The notes: generated by a model not told the origin, from the letters alone. A DNA stretch of 64,000 nucleotides from an uncultured Eubacteriales bacterium (GCA_900316025.1 ONBJ01000024.1:1-64000); one strand, 5' to 3'. Shown: positions 34,198 through 44,272, counted from the stretch's first letter. Made by a program: numbers and translations.

Positions 34198-35079
34198 TTA
34201 CAGGCTTTCCTCCTGAACTTTATGCTTATGATTTTCTGCATTATCACGTCTGTAAGATGAACGCCTTACCTGCATTCCTTCATACTTCAGCTTGAACTGT
34301 ACCCTGCCCTCAAACTTTATCCTGCAGAAATCACAGTAAAAAGCCGCTCTGAAAGCCTTGTTCTTCATCTGCCAGCAGTTAAGCCGCCTTCCCTTTACTC
34401 CGCATACAGGACATACTGCATATAACTGTTTCTTGTCTATAAGAGGATTTTCATTATCGCAGATAAATATATTTTTGAAGCAAATCCTGTTATAGAAATC
34501 AGCGTCAGCCTTTTTTACGAATTTTTTTATCTTATCAGGGTCATAAAGCTCTTTCAGACATTTGTATGCAAGCATACTGTCATCAAGTGCATTGTGCAGA
34601 CTGTTTCCGTCAAATTCCAAATTCAGAAGCTCTGCTGCTGCGGCAAGTCCCATTTGTTTTGACGCATCTTCACGTTTCAGGCACATTTCGCAGTAGCTTT
34701 GCAGGTTTATATATTCGTTAAGAAAGCTTAGAGTTCTGTTTTTATTGTAGTATTCGTTATTTGAAATAAGTGTCTGAATATCCGTTACACCCCATGTCAT
34801 AACAACAGCGTTTCTGGAAAACGAATTGAACAGCTTTACAACGTGGTTATATGTATTATTGGACTCGGAAAGCTCTTCGGTGTCGATATGGGTAAGCCGC
34901 TTTACCCTGTCGCAGATTTTTTTGCCTATCTGTGGCTTTATCAGCATCGAAAAGGTATCAACTATTTCCATTTTATCATTTACTCTGACAGCACCAAATT
35001 CAAATATTTCGTTTATATATTTTTTCATCTTTCTGCTGTAAGAGCCGTTCCACTCTAAATCTAAAATAACAAAATCCAC
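34198..35079 (-). CDS. DEDDh 3'-5' exonuclease with C-terminal zinc ribbon
   Basis: 293 residues. Exonuclease motifs: ILDLEWNGSY (ExoI, Asp and Glu near residue 6), TWGVTDIQTL (ExoII) and HNALDDSMLAY (ExoIII with His and Asp). A C-terminal region has CPVCG and CDFC, a likely zinc ribbon, followed by a basic tail. Resembles KapD/Rex-type exonucleases of Firmicutes. Could act on DNA or RNA ends. Monocistronic. Confidence 0.82.
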   Translation of the reverse strand: MDFVILDLEWNGSYSRKMKKYINEIFEFGAVRVNDKMEIVDTFSMLIKPQIGKKICDRVKRLTHIDTEELSESNNTYNHVVKLFNSFSRNAVVMTWGVTDIQTLISNNEYYNKNRTLSFLNEYINLQSYCEMCLKREDASKQMGLAAAAELLNLEFDGNSLHNALDDSMLAYKCLKELYDPDKIKKFVKKADADFYNRICFKNIFICDNENPLIDKKQLYAVCPVCGVKGRRLNCWQMKNKAFRAAFYCDFCRIKFEGRVQFKLKYEGMQVRRSSYRRDNAENHKHKVQEESL

Positions 35080-35116
35080 TTAAAAATACCAAACCCTCAG
35101 TTATATTATGTCATAA

Positions 35117-36937
35117 TTATTTCTTTTTACTTGCCAGTTTCATTCTTTGTTCCTTGCTCAATATTTTCTTTCTCAGTCGTATGCTTTTGGGAGTAACCTC
35201 TACAAGCTCGTCATCGGCGATAAATTCAAGCGACTGTTCCAGACTGAGCGGTGAACATGGTGTAAGCTTCAGTGCATCATCAGAGCCTGCCGCACGGGTA
35301 TTGGTTATATGCTTCTTTTTGCATACGTTTACGGTAATATCCTCATTTTTGGGACTTGCTCCTACTATCATACCCTCATATATGGGAACTCCTGCACCTA
35401 AAAACAGTCTGCCCCTTTCCTGTGCGGCAAAAAGACCGTAATTTGTGGTATCGCCTGTTTCGTGTGCAACAAGCGAACCCTGATGTCTGCTTATTATTTC
35501 TCCCTTGTAGGGTTCATAGCCGTCAAACACATGGTTCATTATTCCGTTTCCGTTTGTATCCGTAAGGAACTCACTGCGGTATCCCATAAGACCTCTTGCA
35601 GGTATTCTGAACTCAATGTGTGTTATGCCCGTATCTCTTGTACCCATATTGATAAGCTCTGCCTTGCGTGAGCCAAGCTTTTCCATAACCGAACCCACAT
35701 ATGTATCGGGAACTTCTATTATAAGCATTTCTACAGGCTCGCACTTTTTGCCGTCAATTTCCTTCATAATTACGGTAGGACGTGAAACCTGAAATTCGTA
35801 ATTCTGCCTTCTCATAGTTTCTATAAGCACGGAAAGATGAAGCTCTCCTCTTCCCGATACCTTAAACGTATCAGCCGAATCCGTTTCCTCGACACGCATG
35901 GCAACGTTCGTTTCAACCTCCTTGAAAAGTCTGTCCCTGAGATTTCTTGAGGTTACATATTTACCCTCTTTGCCTGCAAACGGAGAGTTGTTTACCATAA
36001 ACAGCATTGAAACTGTAGGCTCATCTATCTGAACAAACGGAAGCGGCTCTACACACTCAGGTGCACAGGCAGTTTCTCCGATGTTAAGGTCAGCGATACC
36101 CGATACGCATACTATATCTCCCAGAGAAGCAGTTTCCGTTTCCACTCTTTTCAGTCCCTCGAACTGATAAAGCTTTGCTATCTTTATATTTTTCTGTGAG
36201 CCGTCCCTCGTGCAGAGTACTGCCGACTGTCCGCTCTTTACAGTTCCTCTTTCAACTCTGCCTATGCCTATTCTTCCGATATAGTCGTCATAGTCTATAT
36301 TTGAGAACAAAATCTGCATAGGTGCGTCAATATCGCCTTTGGGCGGTTCAACCTCCTTTATTATCGTTTCAAAAAGAGGCTTCATATCTTTTCCCATATT
36401 GTCAGGGTCGAGTGAAGAATATCCCTCTCTTGCAGAAGCATACACAACAGGAAATTCAAGCTGGTCTTCGTCCGCACCAAGGTCTATGAACAAATCCAGT
36501 ACCTCGTCCACAACCTCCTGCGGTCTTGCTCCGGGACGGTCTACCTTGTTTACGACAACAACAGGCTTTTTACCAAGTCCCAACGCTTTTTTAAGAACAA
36601 ATCTTGTCTGAGGCATACAGCCCTCAAAGGCATCTACAAGAAGCAGAACTCCGTCAACCATCATAAGTATACGCTCCACCTCGCCGCCGAAATCAGCGTG
36701 TCCCGGAGTATCTACTATATTTATCTTGATATCATTATACATTACTGCCGTATTCTTTGAAAGTATTGTAATTCCACGCTCTCTTTCAAGGTCATTGGAA
36801 TCCATTACCCTTTCGGCAACTGCCTCGTTTGCCCTGAATATTCCGCTCTGACGCAGAAGCTGGTCTACCAAAGTTGTTTTTCCGTGGTCAACGTGTGCTA
36901 TAATAGCGATGTTTCTCAGATTATCTCTCTGACCCAT
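35117..36937 (-). CDS. typA: Ribosome-associated GTPase TypA/BipA
   Basis: 606 residues, family length. G1 AHVDHGKTTLVDQLL at residues ~15-29, G3 DTPGHADFGGEVER, G4 NKVDRPGA, then EF-G-like domains and the C-terminal domain specific to BipA (RGRLFLGAGVPIYEGMIVG). It helps 50S assembly and stress growth in other bacteria. Monocistronic; a repeat lies upstream. Confidence 0.97.
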   Translation of the reverse strand: MGQRDNLRNIAIIAHVDHGKTTLVDQLLRQSGIFRANEAVAERVMDSNDLERERGITILSKNTAVMYNDIKINIVDTPGHADFGGEVERILMMVDGVLLLVDAFEGCMPQTRFVLKKALGLGKKPVVVVNKVDRPGARPQEVVDEVLDLFIDLGADEDQLEFPVVYASAREGYSSLDPDNMGKDMKPLFETIIKEVEPPKGDIDAPMQILFSNIDYDDYIGRIGIGRVERGTVKSGQSAVLCTRDGSQKNIKIAKLYQFEGLKRVETETASLGDIVCVSGIADLNIGETACAPECVEPLPFVQIDEPTVSMLFMVNNSPFAGKEGKYVTSRNLRDRLFKEVETNVAMRVEETDSADTFKVSGRGELHLSVLIETMRRQNYEFQVSRPTVIMKEIDGKKCEPVEMLIIEVPDTYVGSVMEKLGSRKAELINMGTRDTGITHIEFRIPARGLMGYRSEFLTDTNGNGIMNHVFDGYEPYKGEIISRHQGSLVAHETGDTTNYGLFAAQERGRLFLGAGVPIYEGMIVGASPKNEDITVNVCKKKHITNTRAAGSDDALKLTPCSPLSLEQSLEFIADDELVEVTPKSIRLRKKILSKEQRMKLASKKK

Positions 36938-36991
36938 AAAAGCTTCCCTCTATTTCTTTAATTTGATAACAAATTCAGACAAAGAAAACAG

Positions 36992-37074
36992 AAAGTTTAG
37001 GTCAAGCCTTTTCAAAGGCTTGCGGGGCGGGGGCAGAGCCCCCGTCAGGATTTTTAAGGGCGACGCCCTTAAAC
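36992..37074 (-). repeat. Three-hairpin interspersed repeat, copy 7
   Basis: TCAAGCCTTTTCAAAGGCTTG, GGGGGCAGAGCCCCC and TTTAAGGGCGACGCCCTTAAA. The middle arm is GC-rich here (GGGGGC instead of CAAAGGC), again with both sides changed together. Between typA and the YbaK gene. Confidence 0.85.
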
Positions 37075-37233
37075 TCTCCGTACCTCAGGAAATGCCGTCA
37101 AATCGGCATTTCCTTTTCTGCCCGAACCTGCTTTACATTAATGTCTAAATATTATATCATATAAAATTTGTTTTATCAAACAATATCACACAATTTATTC
37201 GTTTATTTTGCCGCAGAAGCCTTTCAGAATTTT

Positions 37234-37713
37234 TCAGTCGGCAACATCTGCAAGCTGTAAAGGACAAACCGAAGATAAATCCTCACAACTCAGCTCAACC
37301 TGAAAGCCGAGCTTTCCTGCACTGAAGATTATCGTTTCAAAATCCTTTGCACTGCTGTGCAGAGTAGTTGTATACTGCTTTTTCATACCTATAGGCGAAC
37401 AGCCTCCGTGAACATATCCCGATACCTTAAGCAAATCCTTCTGAGGTATCATCTGCACCGATTTCTCTCCTACAGCCTGTGCCGCCTTTTTAAGATTAAG
37501 CTCCCTGTTTACGGGAATCATAAACACATAGTAGTCCTTCGACTTCATTCCCGAAGTGACAAGCGTCTTGAAAACCCTGTCGGGATTCTGCCCGAGCATC
37601 TCCGCTATTTCGCTTCCCGTCATCTGCGGAATCTGCTTATACTCATAGTGCCTGTATACAATATCAGCCTTATCGAGTATTCTCATAACATTTGTTTTTA
37701 TCTGTTTTGACAA
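37234..37713 (-). CDS. ybaK: YbaK/EbsC-type Cys-tRNA(Pro) deacylase
   Basis: 159 residues. Start at TTG, 9 nt after AGGAG; an earlier TTG at 37722 touches the SD. FKTLVTSGMKSKDYYVFMIPVNRELNLKKAA and GYVHGGCSPIGMKKQ are YbaK family blocks; the Lys in FKTLV is essential in the E. coli enzyme. It clears cysteine mischarged on tRNA-Pro. Monocistronic. Confidence 0.9.
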   Translation of the reverse strand: MSKQIKTNVMRILDKADIVYRHYEYKQIPQMTGSEIAEMLGQNPDRVFKTLVTSGMKSKDYYVFMIPVNRELNLKKAAQAVGEKSVQMIPQKDLLKVSGYVHGGCSPIGMKKQYTTTLHSSAKDFETIIFSAGKLGFQVELSCEDLSSVCPLQLADVAD

Positions 37714-37845
37714 TTCAATCAACTCCTGTAAACAGTTTAATACATATGTTATTTCAAAGCAAGACTATCAAGCATAATTTTATATGGTTAAACATAAAAT
37801 CTTTACATTTTTTATAAAAGGCTTTGGAACGCTCAATTAAAAAAC

Positions 37846-37874
37846 TTGACACGGGTTTATATAAATATTAAAAT
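37846..37874 (+). promoter_or_regulatory. sigma-A promoter of glyS
   Basis: TTGACA (37846-37851) and TAAAAT (37869-37874), 17 bp apart. The mRNA leader is about 30 nt, too short for a T-box. Confidence 0.8.
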
Positions 37875-37910
37875 ATATACTGATATTCTATACAAAAGGA
37901 GTTATCGACA

Positions 37911-39287
37911 ATGAAAAACACTGAAAAAACAATGGAAAAAATTGTTGCCTTGTGTAAAAACAGAGGATTTGTATACCCCGGTTCTGAAATATACGGAGGA
38001 CTTGCAAATACATGGGATTACGGCCCTCTGGGTATGCAGCTCAAAAACAATATAAAGCAGGCGTGGCTCAAAAAGTTTGTTCAGGAAAACAAGTACAATG
38101 TAGGTCTGGATTCCGCAATTCTTATGAACCCTCAGACATGGGTGGCATCGGGACATCTGGGCGGATTTTCCGATCCTCTTATGGACTGCCGTGACTGTAA
38201 GACCCGTCACAGAGCCGACAATCTTATTGAGGACTTTGACGGAACAAATGTAGCAGGCTGGTCAAACGAGCAGATGACCGACTACATAAAGGAACATAAT
38301 ATTCCCTGTCCCGACTGCGGAAACCATAACTTTACCGATATAAGACAGTTCAACCTTATGTTCAAGACGTTTCAGGGCGTAACAGAAGACAGTAAGAATG
38401 AAATATATCTTCGTCCCGAAACGGCTCAGGGAATATTCGTAAACTTTGCAAATATTCAGAGAACAAGCCGTAAAAAAGTTCCCTTTGGTGTGGCTCAGAT
38501 AGGAAAGTCATTCAGAAACGAGATTACACCTGGAAACTTCATTTTCAGAGTAAGAGAGTTCGAGCAGATGGAGCTTGAATTTTTCTGCAAGCCCGGTACT
38601 GACCTTGAATGGTTCTCATACTGGAGAGGCTTCTGCCGTGACTGGCTGTATGCACTCAACATAAAGGAAGAAAATCTGCGTCTGCGTGACCACGAAAAAG
38701 AAGAGCTTTGCTTCTATTCAAAGGCTACTACCGATTTTGAGTATCTGTTCCCGTTCGGCTGGGGAGAACTCTGGGGAGTTGCAGACAGAACAGACTATGA
38801 CCTTACACAGCATATCAATACAAGCGGCAAAAGCCTTGAATACTTCGACCAGGAAACAAACGAGAAGTATATTCCTTATGTAATAGAGCCTTCGCTTGGT
38901 GTTGAAAGACTTTTCCTTGCAATAGTTACAGAAGCTTATGATGAAGAAGCAGTTTCCGAAAAGGATACAAGAGTTGTTTTAAGACTTCACCCGTTCCTTG
39001 CACCGTTCAAGGCGGCAGTTCTTCCTCTGTCGAAAAAGCTTGGTGCAGAGGCTGACGAGGTTTACACAATGCTTTCAAAGAGCTTTATGACAGACTATGA
39101 CGAATCGGGTTCTATAGGCAAAAGATACCGCAGACAGGACGAAATCGGAACACCTTTCTGCATAACATATGATTTTCAGTCTAAAGAGGACGGCTGCGTA
39201 ACAGTCCGTGACAGAGATACTATGGAGCAGGAAAGAGTAAAGATAGATGAACTCGTTGACTATATAAACAGAAAGCTTGTTTTTTAA
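37911..39287 (+). CDS. glyS: Glycyl-tRNA synthetase, homodimeric type
   Basis: 458 residues, the alpha2 type. [24 protein letters not shown] at the N-terminus, a zinc-binding insertion with CRDC and CPDC, class II motif 2 [24 protein letters not shown] and motif 3 [13 protein letters not shown]. The C-terminal anticodon domain follows. SD AAAGGAG upstream. Confidence 0.97.
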   Translation: MKNTEKTMEKIVALCKNRGFVYPGSEIYGGLANTWDYGPLGMQLKNNIKQAWLKKFVQENKYNVGLDSAILMNPQTWVASGHLGGFSDPLMDCRDCKTRHRADNLIEDFDGTNVAGWSNEQMTDYIKEHNIPCPDCGNHNFTDIRQFNLMFKTFQGVTEDSKNEIYLRPETAQGIFVNFANIQRTSRKKVPFGVAQIGKSFRNEITPGNFIFRVREFEQMELEFFCKPGTDLEWFSYWRGFCRDWLYALNIKEENLRLRDHEKEELCFYSKATTDFEYLFPFGWGELWGVADRTDYDLTQHINTSGKSLEYFDQETNEKYIPYVIEPSLGVERLFLAIVTEAYDEEAVSEKDTRVVLRLHPFLAPFKAAVLPLSKKLGAEADEVYTMLSKSFMTDYDESGSIGKRYRRQDEIGTPFCITYDFQSKEDGCVTVRDRDTMEQERVKIDELVDYINRKLVF

Positions 39288-39295
39288 TCTATAAA

Positions 39296-39456
39296 CTATA
39301 AATGAGTAAATTTATTGTTTTTCGTGATTATGCACAATAAATATACGCTGTTTGTCACCCTGAACGCAGTGAAGGGTCTTAAAAAAGATTCAAAGATTCC
39401 TCACTGCGTTCGGAATGACAAGTATTTGTGCAATTTTCAGATTTGCTCATTTATAG
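39296..39456. repeat. Palindromic element with terminal inverted repeats (MITE-like)
   Basis: Ends CTATAAATGAGTAAAT (39296-39311) and ATTTGCTCATTTATAG (39441-39456) are inverted repeats with one mismatch. Inside, TGCACAATAAATA faces TATTTGTGCA, and TTGTCA...GAACGCAGTGA faces TCACTGCGTTC...TGACAA. So the element is nearly one nested palindrome of 161 bp. No coding sequence. Right after glyS. Confidence 0.75.
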
Positions 39457-39487
39457 CTATAAAAATAAGCAGAACTTAAAACAAAAT

Positions 39488-39519
39488 CAGGGACTGAGAA
39501 AATTAATTCTCAGTCCCTG
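39488..39519. terminator. Bidirectional terminator between glyS and the solute-binding protein
   Basis: CAGGGACTGAGAA and TTCTCAGTCCCTG form a perfect 13-bp stem with a 6-nt loop; T-rich tails follow on both strands. The two genes are convergent. Confidence 0.88.
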
Positions 39520-39530
39520 CATTTTTTATA

Positions 39531-40946
39531 TTACTTTTTGTTTTTAATCTGTACCTGTTCTTTCCAGGATTTTTTTGCATTTTCGACAACCGTTTTCCAT
39601 TCGGTATCGCCCTCAGCGTAGCTGAGCAAATCCTTTCCGAGAGCTTCCTTCCATTCCTCGCTGGGAACTCCGCCGAATACCCACGAAACGTTCTGAATAT
39701 CCTCTCTGTTCATCCAAGAAAGAACCTCTTTTGCAAGGGGATTTTTAGGTTTTTCGGCATTTATGAACGTTGTAAACGGAGCTATAAAGCCAAGCTCATT
39801 GATAACAGCCTTTTTGCTGTAGCTGTCTGAGAAAAGCCATTCAAGGAAGTTTACAGCCGCCTGCTGTCTTGCAGGGTCAACGTGAGCATTTATAGCGTAG
39901 TAGTTCTCCGTACCTATGCACAGACCTTGTTTTTCTTCCTTTTCAACGCCTGTATATATGGGCAGGTACTTGATATTTTCTGCCGTTACAACATTTCCTT
40001 TTGTACCTGCTATGCTGTCCCAAGCCCAGTTTCCGTTCTGTATCATAGCGACCTTGCCCTGAGCAAATTCCTTCATTGAGTCATCTACAGTTTTTCCTCC
40101 CAGAGTATCTCTGTCTGCACAGGAATTGTCGAGATAGAGATCAAATATATTTTTGTAGTTGTCGGAATATTTGAACTCCAGCTCCGCAGAATGGAAGCAG
40201 TTGATTATTGCACTTGAATTTCCTCTTGTAAACTCATAGTAGAGAGGCATATTCATAAGATGCGTCTGCCATCTCCAGTCCTGACCCTTTTTAAGTGATG
40301 TAGAGCCGAACACGCCCTTTATGCCGATTTCTTTTTTAAGCTTTGTCATATCCTCTACAATCTCTTTGAGCTTGTCGAAGCTGTTTATCTCGTCCATACT
40401 GCTGTACTTTGAAGATTTTTTATCCAGAGCGAAATATTTATCTGTTATAGCTTTGTTATATATTATGCCGTAGCCTTCTATTGTATAGGGAATGCCGTAA
40501 ACACCTGTTCTATCCTTAAGGGCAAGAGTTTTATCCGAAAGAGTATTATAAAATTCCGTTTTGCTCAAATCAGCACACGAGTTTTTCCATTTTTCATAGC
40601 TTACAGGGCCGTTGAGCTGGAATATTACGGGAGCTTCTATAGAATTTTTCATTTTTTCGGTAAGTACGTTTTCGTATGTACCCTCTGCGGCGGTTTCCAC
40701 CTTTATTCTGATACCCGTCTTTTTTTCGTACTCTCTTGCAACTGCTTCGTATTTATCTGCTATTTCGGGTTTGAAATTGAGATAATATAGTTCCTTTACG
40801 CTGCTTGTATCAATTTTAGATGCACTGTTCAATTTAAATTCGTTACTTTTCTTTTCCTCACAGCCTGAGAGTGATACCGCTGACATTCCGACACACAGCA
40901 CCATAAACGAGACCAATATTTTTTTTAAGCTTTTAGTTTTCTCCAT
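39531..40946 (-). CDS. Extracellular solute-binding lipoprotein (family 1), orphan
   Basis: 471 residues from the ATG 9-10 nt after AGGAG; a longer frame adds seven residues without an SD. Signal peptide with lipobox AVSLSGC. Mature protein has the family 1 sugar-binding fold: ARQQAAVNFLEWLFSD, KVAMIQNGNWAWDSI and YGIPYTIEGYGIIYNKAI. It should catch a sugar or oligosaccharide for an ABC importer, but no permease or ATPase gene lies beside it; it may use permeases encoded elsewhere. Monocistronic, terminator shared with glyS. Confidence 0.87.
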   Translation of the reverse strand: MEKTKSLKKILVSFMVLCVGMSAVSLSGCEEKKSNEFKLNSASKIDTSSVKELYYLNFKPEIADKYEAVAREYEKKTGIRIKVETAAEGTYENVLTEKMKNSIEAPVIFQLNGPVSYEKWKNSCADLSKTEFYNTLSDKTLALKDRTGVYGIPYTIEGYGIIYNKAITDKYFALDKKSSKYSSMDEINSFDKLKEIVEDMTKLKKEIGIKGVFGSTSLKKGQDWRWQTHLMNMPLYYEFTRGNSSAIINCFHSAELEFKYSDNYKNIFDLYLDNSCADRDTLGGKTVDDSMKEFAQGKVAMIQNGNWAWDSIAGTKGNVVTAENIKYLPIYTGVEKEEKQGLCIGTENYYAINAHVDPARQQAAVNFLEWLFSDSYSKKAVINELGFIAPFTTFINAEKPKNPLAKEVLSWMNREDIQNVSWVFGGVPSEEWKEALGKDLLSYAEGDTEWKTVVENAKKSWKEQVQIKNKK

Positions 40947-41105
40947 TATGTCATCTCTCCTAAACAAAAAATCGGCATATATTAAAAAATATTTATTGTT
41001 GCTTGTTGAAAATGCACATTATTTTTTTATCAGCAAGCATCTTATAAGTTATTTTATCATAATATTTTTGTTATTGCAACAATAAAAAAGATTGTTAATT
41101 ATTTG

Positions 41106-41190
41106 TTCAAGGGCTTTGCCCTTGAAAATCCCACCAAAGGCTCCGCCTTTGGAAACCGCAAGCCTTTGAAAAGGCTTGACCTAAACTTTA
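41106..41190 (+). repeat. Three-hairpin interspersed repeat, copy 8
   Basis: TTCAAGGGCTTTGCCCTTGAA, CCAAAGGCTCCGCCTTTGG, CAAGCCTTTGAAAAGGCTTG, ACCTAAACTTTA. First arm has TTCAAGGGC / GCCCTTGAA in place of TTTAAGGGC, changed on both sides. Confidence 0.9.
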
Positions 41191-41200
41191 AGGTTTTAAA

Positions 41201-41230
41201 AAGCCGTGCTGTTATGTGACGGCACGGCTT
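41201..41230 (-). terminator. Terminator of the ftsK-DUF3006 operon
   Basis: AAGCCGTGC and GCACGGCTT with 12-nt loop; TTTTTAAAA follows on the minus strand. Confidence 0.75.
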
Positions 41231-41242
41231 GCAAAAATATAT

Positions 41243-41476
41243 TCAGTTTTCTGTGCTTCGGTTTTTAAGCCTGAGCATTTTTTCACGTATACGGTTTTTT
41301 CTGCTTTCGGTTTCCTCTTTGTCAACAGATATGTTTCCGCTGTCGTCCAGTTTAAGAACGTCGCCTTCGGCAGCTTCGGAAGGAAGCTCTGAAATATCTA
41401 TTGCAAAAAAGCTTCCGTCATCGTCCTCACAGACGGCAAAATTTTTCTCAAATCTGTCTATAATAAGTGTTTTCAT
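41243..41476 (-). CDS. DUF3006-like small protein
   Basis: 77 residues from the ATG after GGAGGTCTT. MKTLIIDRFEKNFAVCEDDDG ... IDISELPSEAAEGDVLKL matches DUF3006, a short beta-barrel-like domain of unknown role. The C-terminus is a charged helix. It follows ftsK by 25 nt and is likely co-transcribed. Confidence 0.75.
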   Translation of the reverse strand: MKTLIIDRFEKNFAVCEDDDGSFFAIDISELPSEAAEGDVLKLDDSGNISVDKEETESRKNRIREKMLRLKNRSTEN

Positions 41477-41501
41477 AAGACCTCCGTAAATCAATCAAAA
41501 A

Positions 41502-44117
41502 TCAGGTATCTGTATTATTGTTTCTTTCGAGCCATTCCTGATACGTCATAAGAACCTCTCTGGATTTTGAGCCTACATGAGGGCCTACTATACCCATCTG
41601 TTCCATCTCATCGATAAGCCGTCCTGCACGGGCATAGCCAAGACCAAGCCGACGCTGGAGCAGTGAGGTTGAAGCCTGTCCGTTTTCAACAACAAGTTTT
41701 ATGGCATCTTCCATCTTATCGTCCTTGCTGTAATTTCCCGAAGCAATATCGCCGTTTGAGCCTTTATCCTTACCGATTCCCATTTCGGTTATTTTCTCTA
41801 TTTTCTCTTCTACCTCCATATCGTATTCAATGGAGTGTGATTTCTTGACGTACTCCGTGACGTTTTCTATTTCCTTGTCTGAGGCAAAACAGCCCTGAAC
41901 TCTCACAGGCTTTGATATTCCTATCGGAGCAAAAAGCATATCTCCTCTGCCTATAAGCTTTTCGGCACCGCCCACATCAATTATGGTTCGTGAATCAAGC
42001 TGAGATGAAACTTTAAGTGCTATACGGCTTGGTATATTCGCCTTTATAACACCTGTGATGACATTGACGGTAGGTCTTTGTGTAGCGACTATAAGGTGCA
42101 TACCTGCGGCTCTTGCCTTCTGAGCAAGGCGGCATATGGAGTCTTCTACTTCATTGGGAGCGGTCATCATCAGGTCTGCGAACTCGTCTATTGCTATTAC
42201 TATGCTCGGCATTCTTTCTTCGGGAACAGGAATGCCCTCGCTGTTGACTATGGGCGACTGTTCAAGCTCTTCGGGAGTTTTCTCTTTGCGGATTTTGTTG
42301 TAATGGTTTACCATTTTATTATAGCCTGATATATCCCTGACACCGAAAAGAGCAAAATTTCTGTAACGCTCTTCCATTTCGTTTACAGCCCAGTTCAACG
42401 CACCTGCGGCTTTCTTGGGGTCTGTGACAACGGGAATAAGCAGATGGGGTATACCCTTATACTTTGAAAACTCTACCATTTTAGGGTCGATAAGGAGCAT
42501 TCTTACCTCTTCGGGAGCTGCCTTATACAGAAGGCTTATAAGAATAGAGTTTACACATACCGATTTACCCGAACCTGTAGTTCCTGCTATAAGCAGATGC
42601 GGCATTTTGGCAAGGTCTGTTACTATGATGTTTCCTGAAATGTCTTTGCCTAGTACAACAGAAAGCTTGCTTTTTGCACTTCGGAAATTGACTGAATCTA
42701 TAAGCTCACGCATACTTACCATAGTTATTACCTTGTTCGGAATTTCTATGCCGACAGCGGATTTTCCCGGTATAGGAGCTTCTATACGAACTCCGCTTGC
42801 TGCGAGATTAAGGGCAATATCATCTGAAAGACTTGTTATTTTGCTTATTTTGACACCCGGAGCAGGTTTAACCTCAAAGCGTGTTACAGAAGGGCCTCTG
42901 CATATATTTACTATGCCTGCATTTACTCCGAAGCTTTTCAGAGTAGATTCAAGCTTTACGCTGTTTCGGTCAAGCTCCTCTCTTGCCTTCTGAGCGTCCT
43001 CACTGCTTTCCGATGGATAAAGAAGATCCACAGGCGGATAATTATAATTTATACCTGAATTTTCGGCTTCGCTTATCTGCTTTGAAATTTCCTCCTCAGC
43101 CTGAACAAGCTCCTGTTTTTTCGACAGCTTTTTCTTTTTTTTGCCTGTATCTTCATAATTTTCGGGATAAACCAGCTTGTCAGAAATATCGCTTTTCCCT
43201 GTATCAGAGCCTGTATCAATTTTATCTGAATACTGCGGTACGGAATTATCCGATATTTCCTTTTTTGAGGCGGTTTTGTTCCTTTTCATTATTTCACTTA
43301 CCTGACTGCCAATCTCAGATTTATAGTAATTATCTCCGTAATCCTCGCTTTTGTCGGTAATAACGGGGGGGTTGTTATCTTTTTTCTTTACGTTTTCGGT
43401 CAGATTTTTCTTTCGGTTATCGGATTTTATTTCCTTTATTTCCTTTATTTCCTTTAACCTGTCGGTCACTGTTTTAAGGATACTGTTTTCACCCATACTT
43501 CTGTTGAAATCTGCCTGTTTAAGACTTTTCTTCAGGGCATTTACAGGTTTTCCGAAAAAAATTATAACGTCCTTTGCGGTAATGCCGAACAAAAACATAA
43601 AGTCAATGGTCAGAATTAATATACATAAAAGTTCCGATGCCGTAAAGCCAAACAAAAAAGCCATAGGATAACCTATAAGCCCTCCCAGTATTCCTGCTCC
43701 CGACCCGTTGGCGAAGTCGGTTTTTGCACTCTTGTAAAGCCTTAAAATACATTCAAAGAAGCTTTCGTGTATATGCAGACCGCCGTTTCCGAATAAAAAT
43801 ATGCACGTTGCAAAAAGTGCCGCAGCCACTGAAGCAAGTATCAGCTTGTTTATGGTTTTTCCGCTTATCTCCTTTTCCATAGCTGTCATAACACCGATAT
43901 ATGTAAGTGCACACGGAAACAAAAAAGCCAGACAGCCAAACAGTCCCCTGAAAAACATATACGCCATTGTCCACACGTTTTCACCCGGATAAAGTACCAG
44001 TGCAAACAACAATGCGGCAGCTCCGAAAAATATTATCGCCCTTGCCTGCGGTGCAAGTCCTCCGTTCTGATTTTCTGCGGAAGCTTCGGGATTATTTTCC
44101 TGCTTTTTTTTACTCAT
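41502..44117 (-). CDS. ftsK: DNA translocase FtsK/SpoIIIE
   Basis: 871 residues. Start at the second ATG, 10 nt after AGGAGG. Four membrane helices lie within residues ~28-190, followed by a charged linker (190-370) with runs of Lys and Asp, then the motor: Walker A IAGTTGSGKSVCVNS, Walker B IVIAIDEFADLMM and the C-terminal gamma winged helix (QRRLGLGYARAGRLIDEMEQMG). It pumps DNA through the division or sporulation septum. With spoIVA present, a SpoIIIE role is likely; the window cannot show whether a second homologue exists. Confidence 0.96.
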   Translation of the reverse strand: MSKKKQENNPEASAENQNGGLAPQARAIIFFGAAALLFALVLYPGENVWTMAYMFFRGLFGCLAFLFPCALTYIGVMTAMEKEISGKTINKLILASVAAALFATCIFLFGNGGLHIHESFFECILRLYKSAKTDFANGSGAGILGGLIGYPMAFLFGFTASELLCILILTIDFMFLFGITAKDVIIFFGKPVNALKKSLKQADFNRSMGENSILKTVTDRLKEIKEIKEIKSDNRKKNLTENVKKKDNNPPVITDKSEDYGDNYYKSEIGSQVSEIMKRNKTASKKEISDNSVPQYSDKIDTGSDTGKSDISDKLVYPENYEDTGKKKKKLSKKQELVQAEEEISKQISEAENSGINYNYPPVDLLYPSESSEDAQKAREELDRNSVKLESTLKSFGVNAGIVNICRGPSVTRFEVKPAPGVKISKITSLSDDIALNLAASGVRIEAPIPGKSAVGIEIPNKVITMVSMRELIDSVNFRSAKSKLSVVLGKDISGNIIVTDLAKMPHLLIAGTTGSGKSVCVNSILISLLYKAAPEEVRMLLIDPKMVEFSKYKGIPHLLIPVVTDPKKAAGALNWAVNEMEERYRNFALFGVRDISGYNKMVNHYNKIRKEKTPEELEQSPIVNSEGIPVPEERMPSIVIAIDEFADLMMTAPNEVEDSICRLAQKARAAGMHLIVATQRPTVNVITGVIKANIPSRIALKVSSQLDSRTIIDVGGAEKLIGRGDMLFAPIGISKPVRVQGCFASDKEIENVTEYVKKSHSIEYDMEVEEKIEKITEMGIGKDKGSNGDIASGNYSKDDKMEDAIKLVVENGQASTSLLQRRLGLGYARAGRLIDEMEQMGIVGPHVGSKSREVLMTYQEWLERNNNTDT

Positions 44118-44171
44118 ATTTTTCATACCTCCTTTTCCTGAGAAATACGTTCCTTACTCAAAGCTCAGGCG

Positions 44172-44272
44172 GGGCGATTGCAGCCATCAAAATACAACGT
44201 ATTTTGATACTTCAAAAGTGCATCGCACTTTTGAAAGCATAGTGGCATACCACTATGCGGCTGCAATCGCCC
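44172..44272. repeat. Cloverleaf repeat, copy C
   Basis: Outer stem GGGCGATTGCAGCC / GGCTGCAATCGCCC, 14 bp. Hairpins: ATCAAAATAC-AAC-GTATTTTGAT, TTCAAAAGTGC-ATC-GCACTTTTGAA, GCATAGTGG-CATA-CCACTATGC. Two bases and one base separate the arms. Lies between uppP and ftsK. Confidence 0.93.

Noticed and set aside
37730..37910. T-box riboswitch ahead of glyS
   Set aside because: The promoter at 37846-37874 leaves a leader of only about 30 nt.
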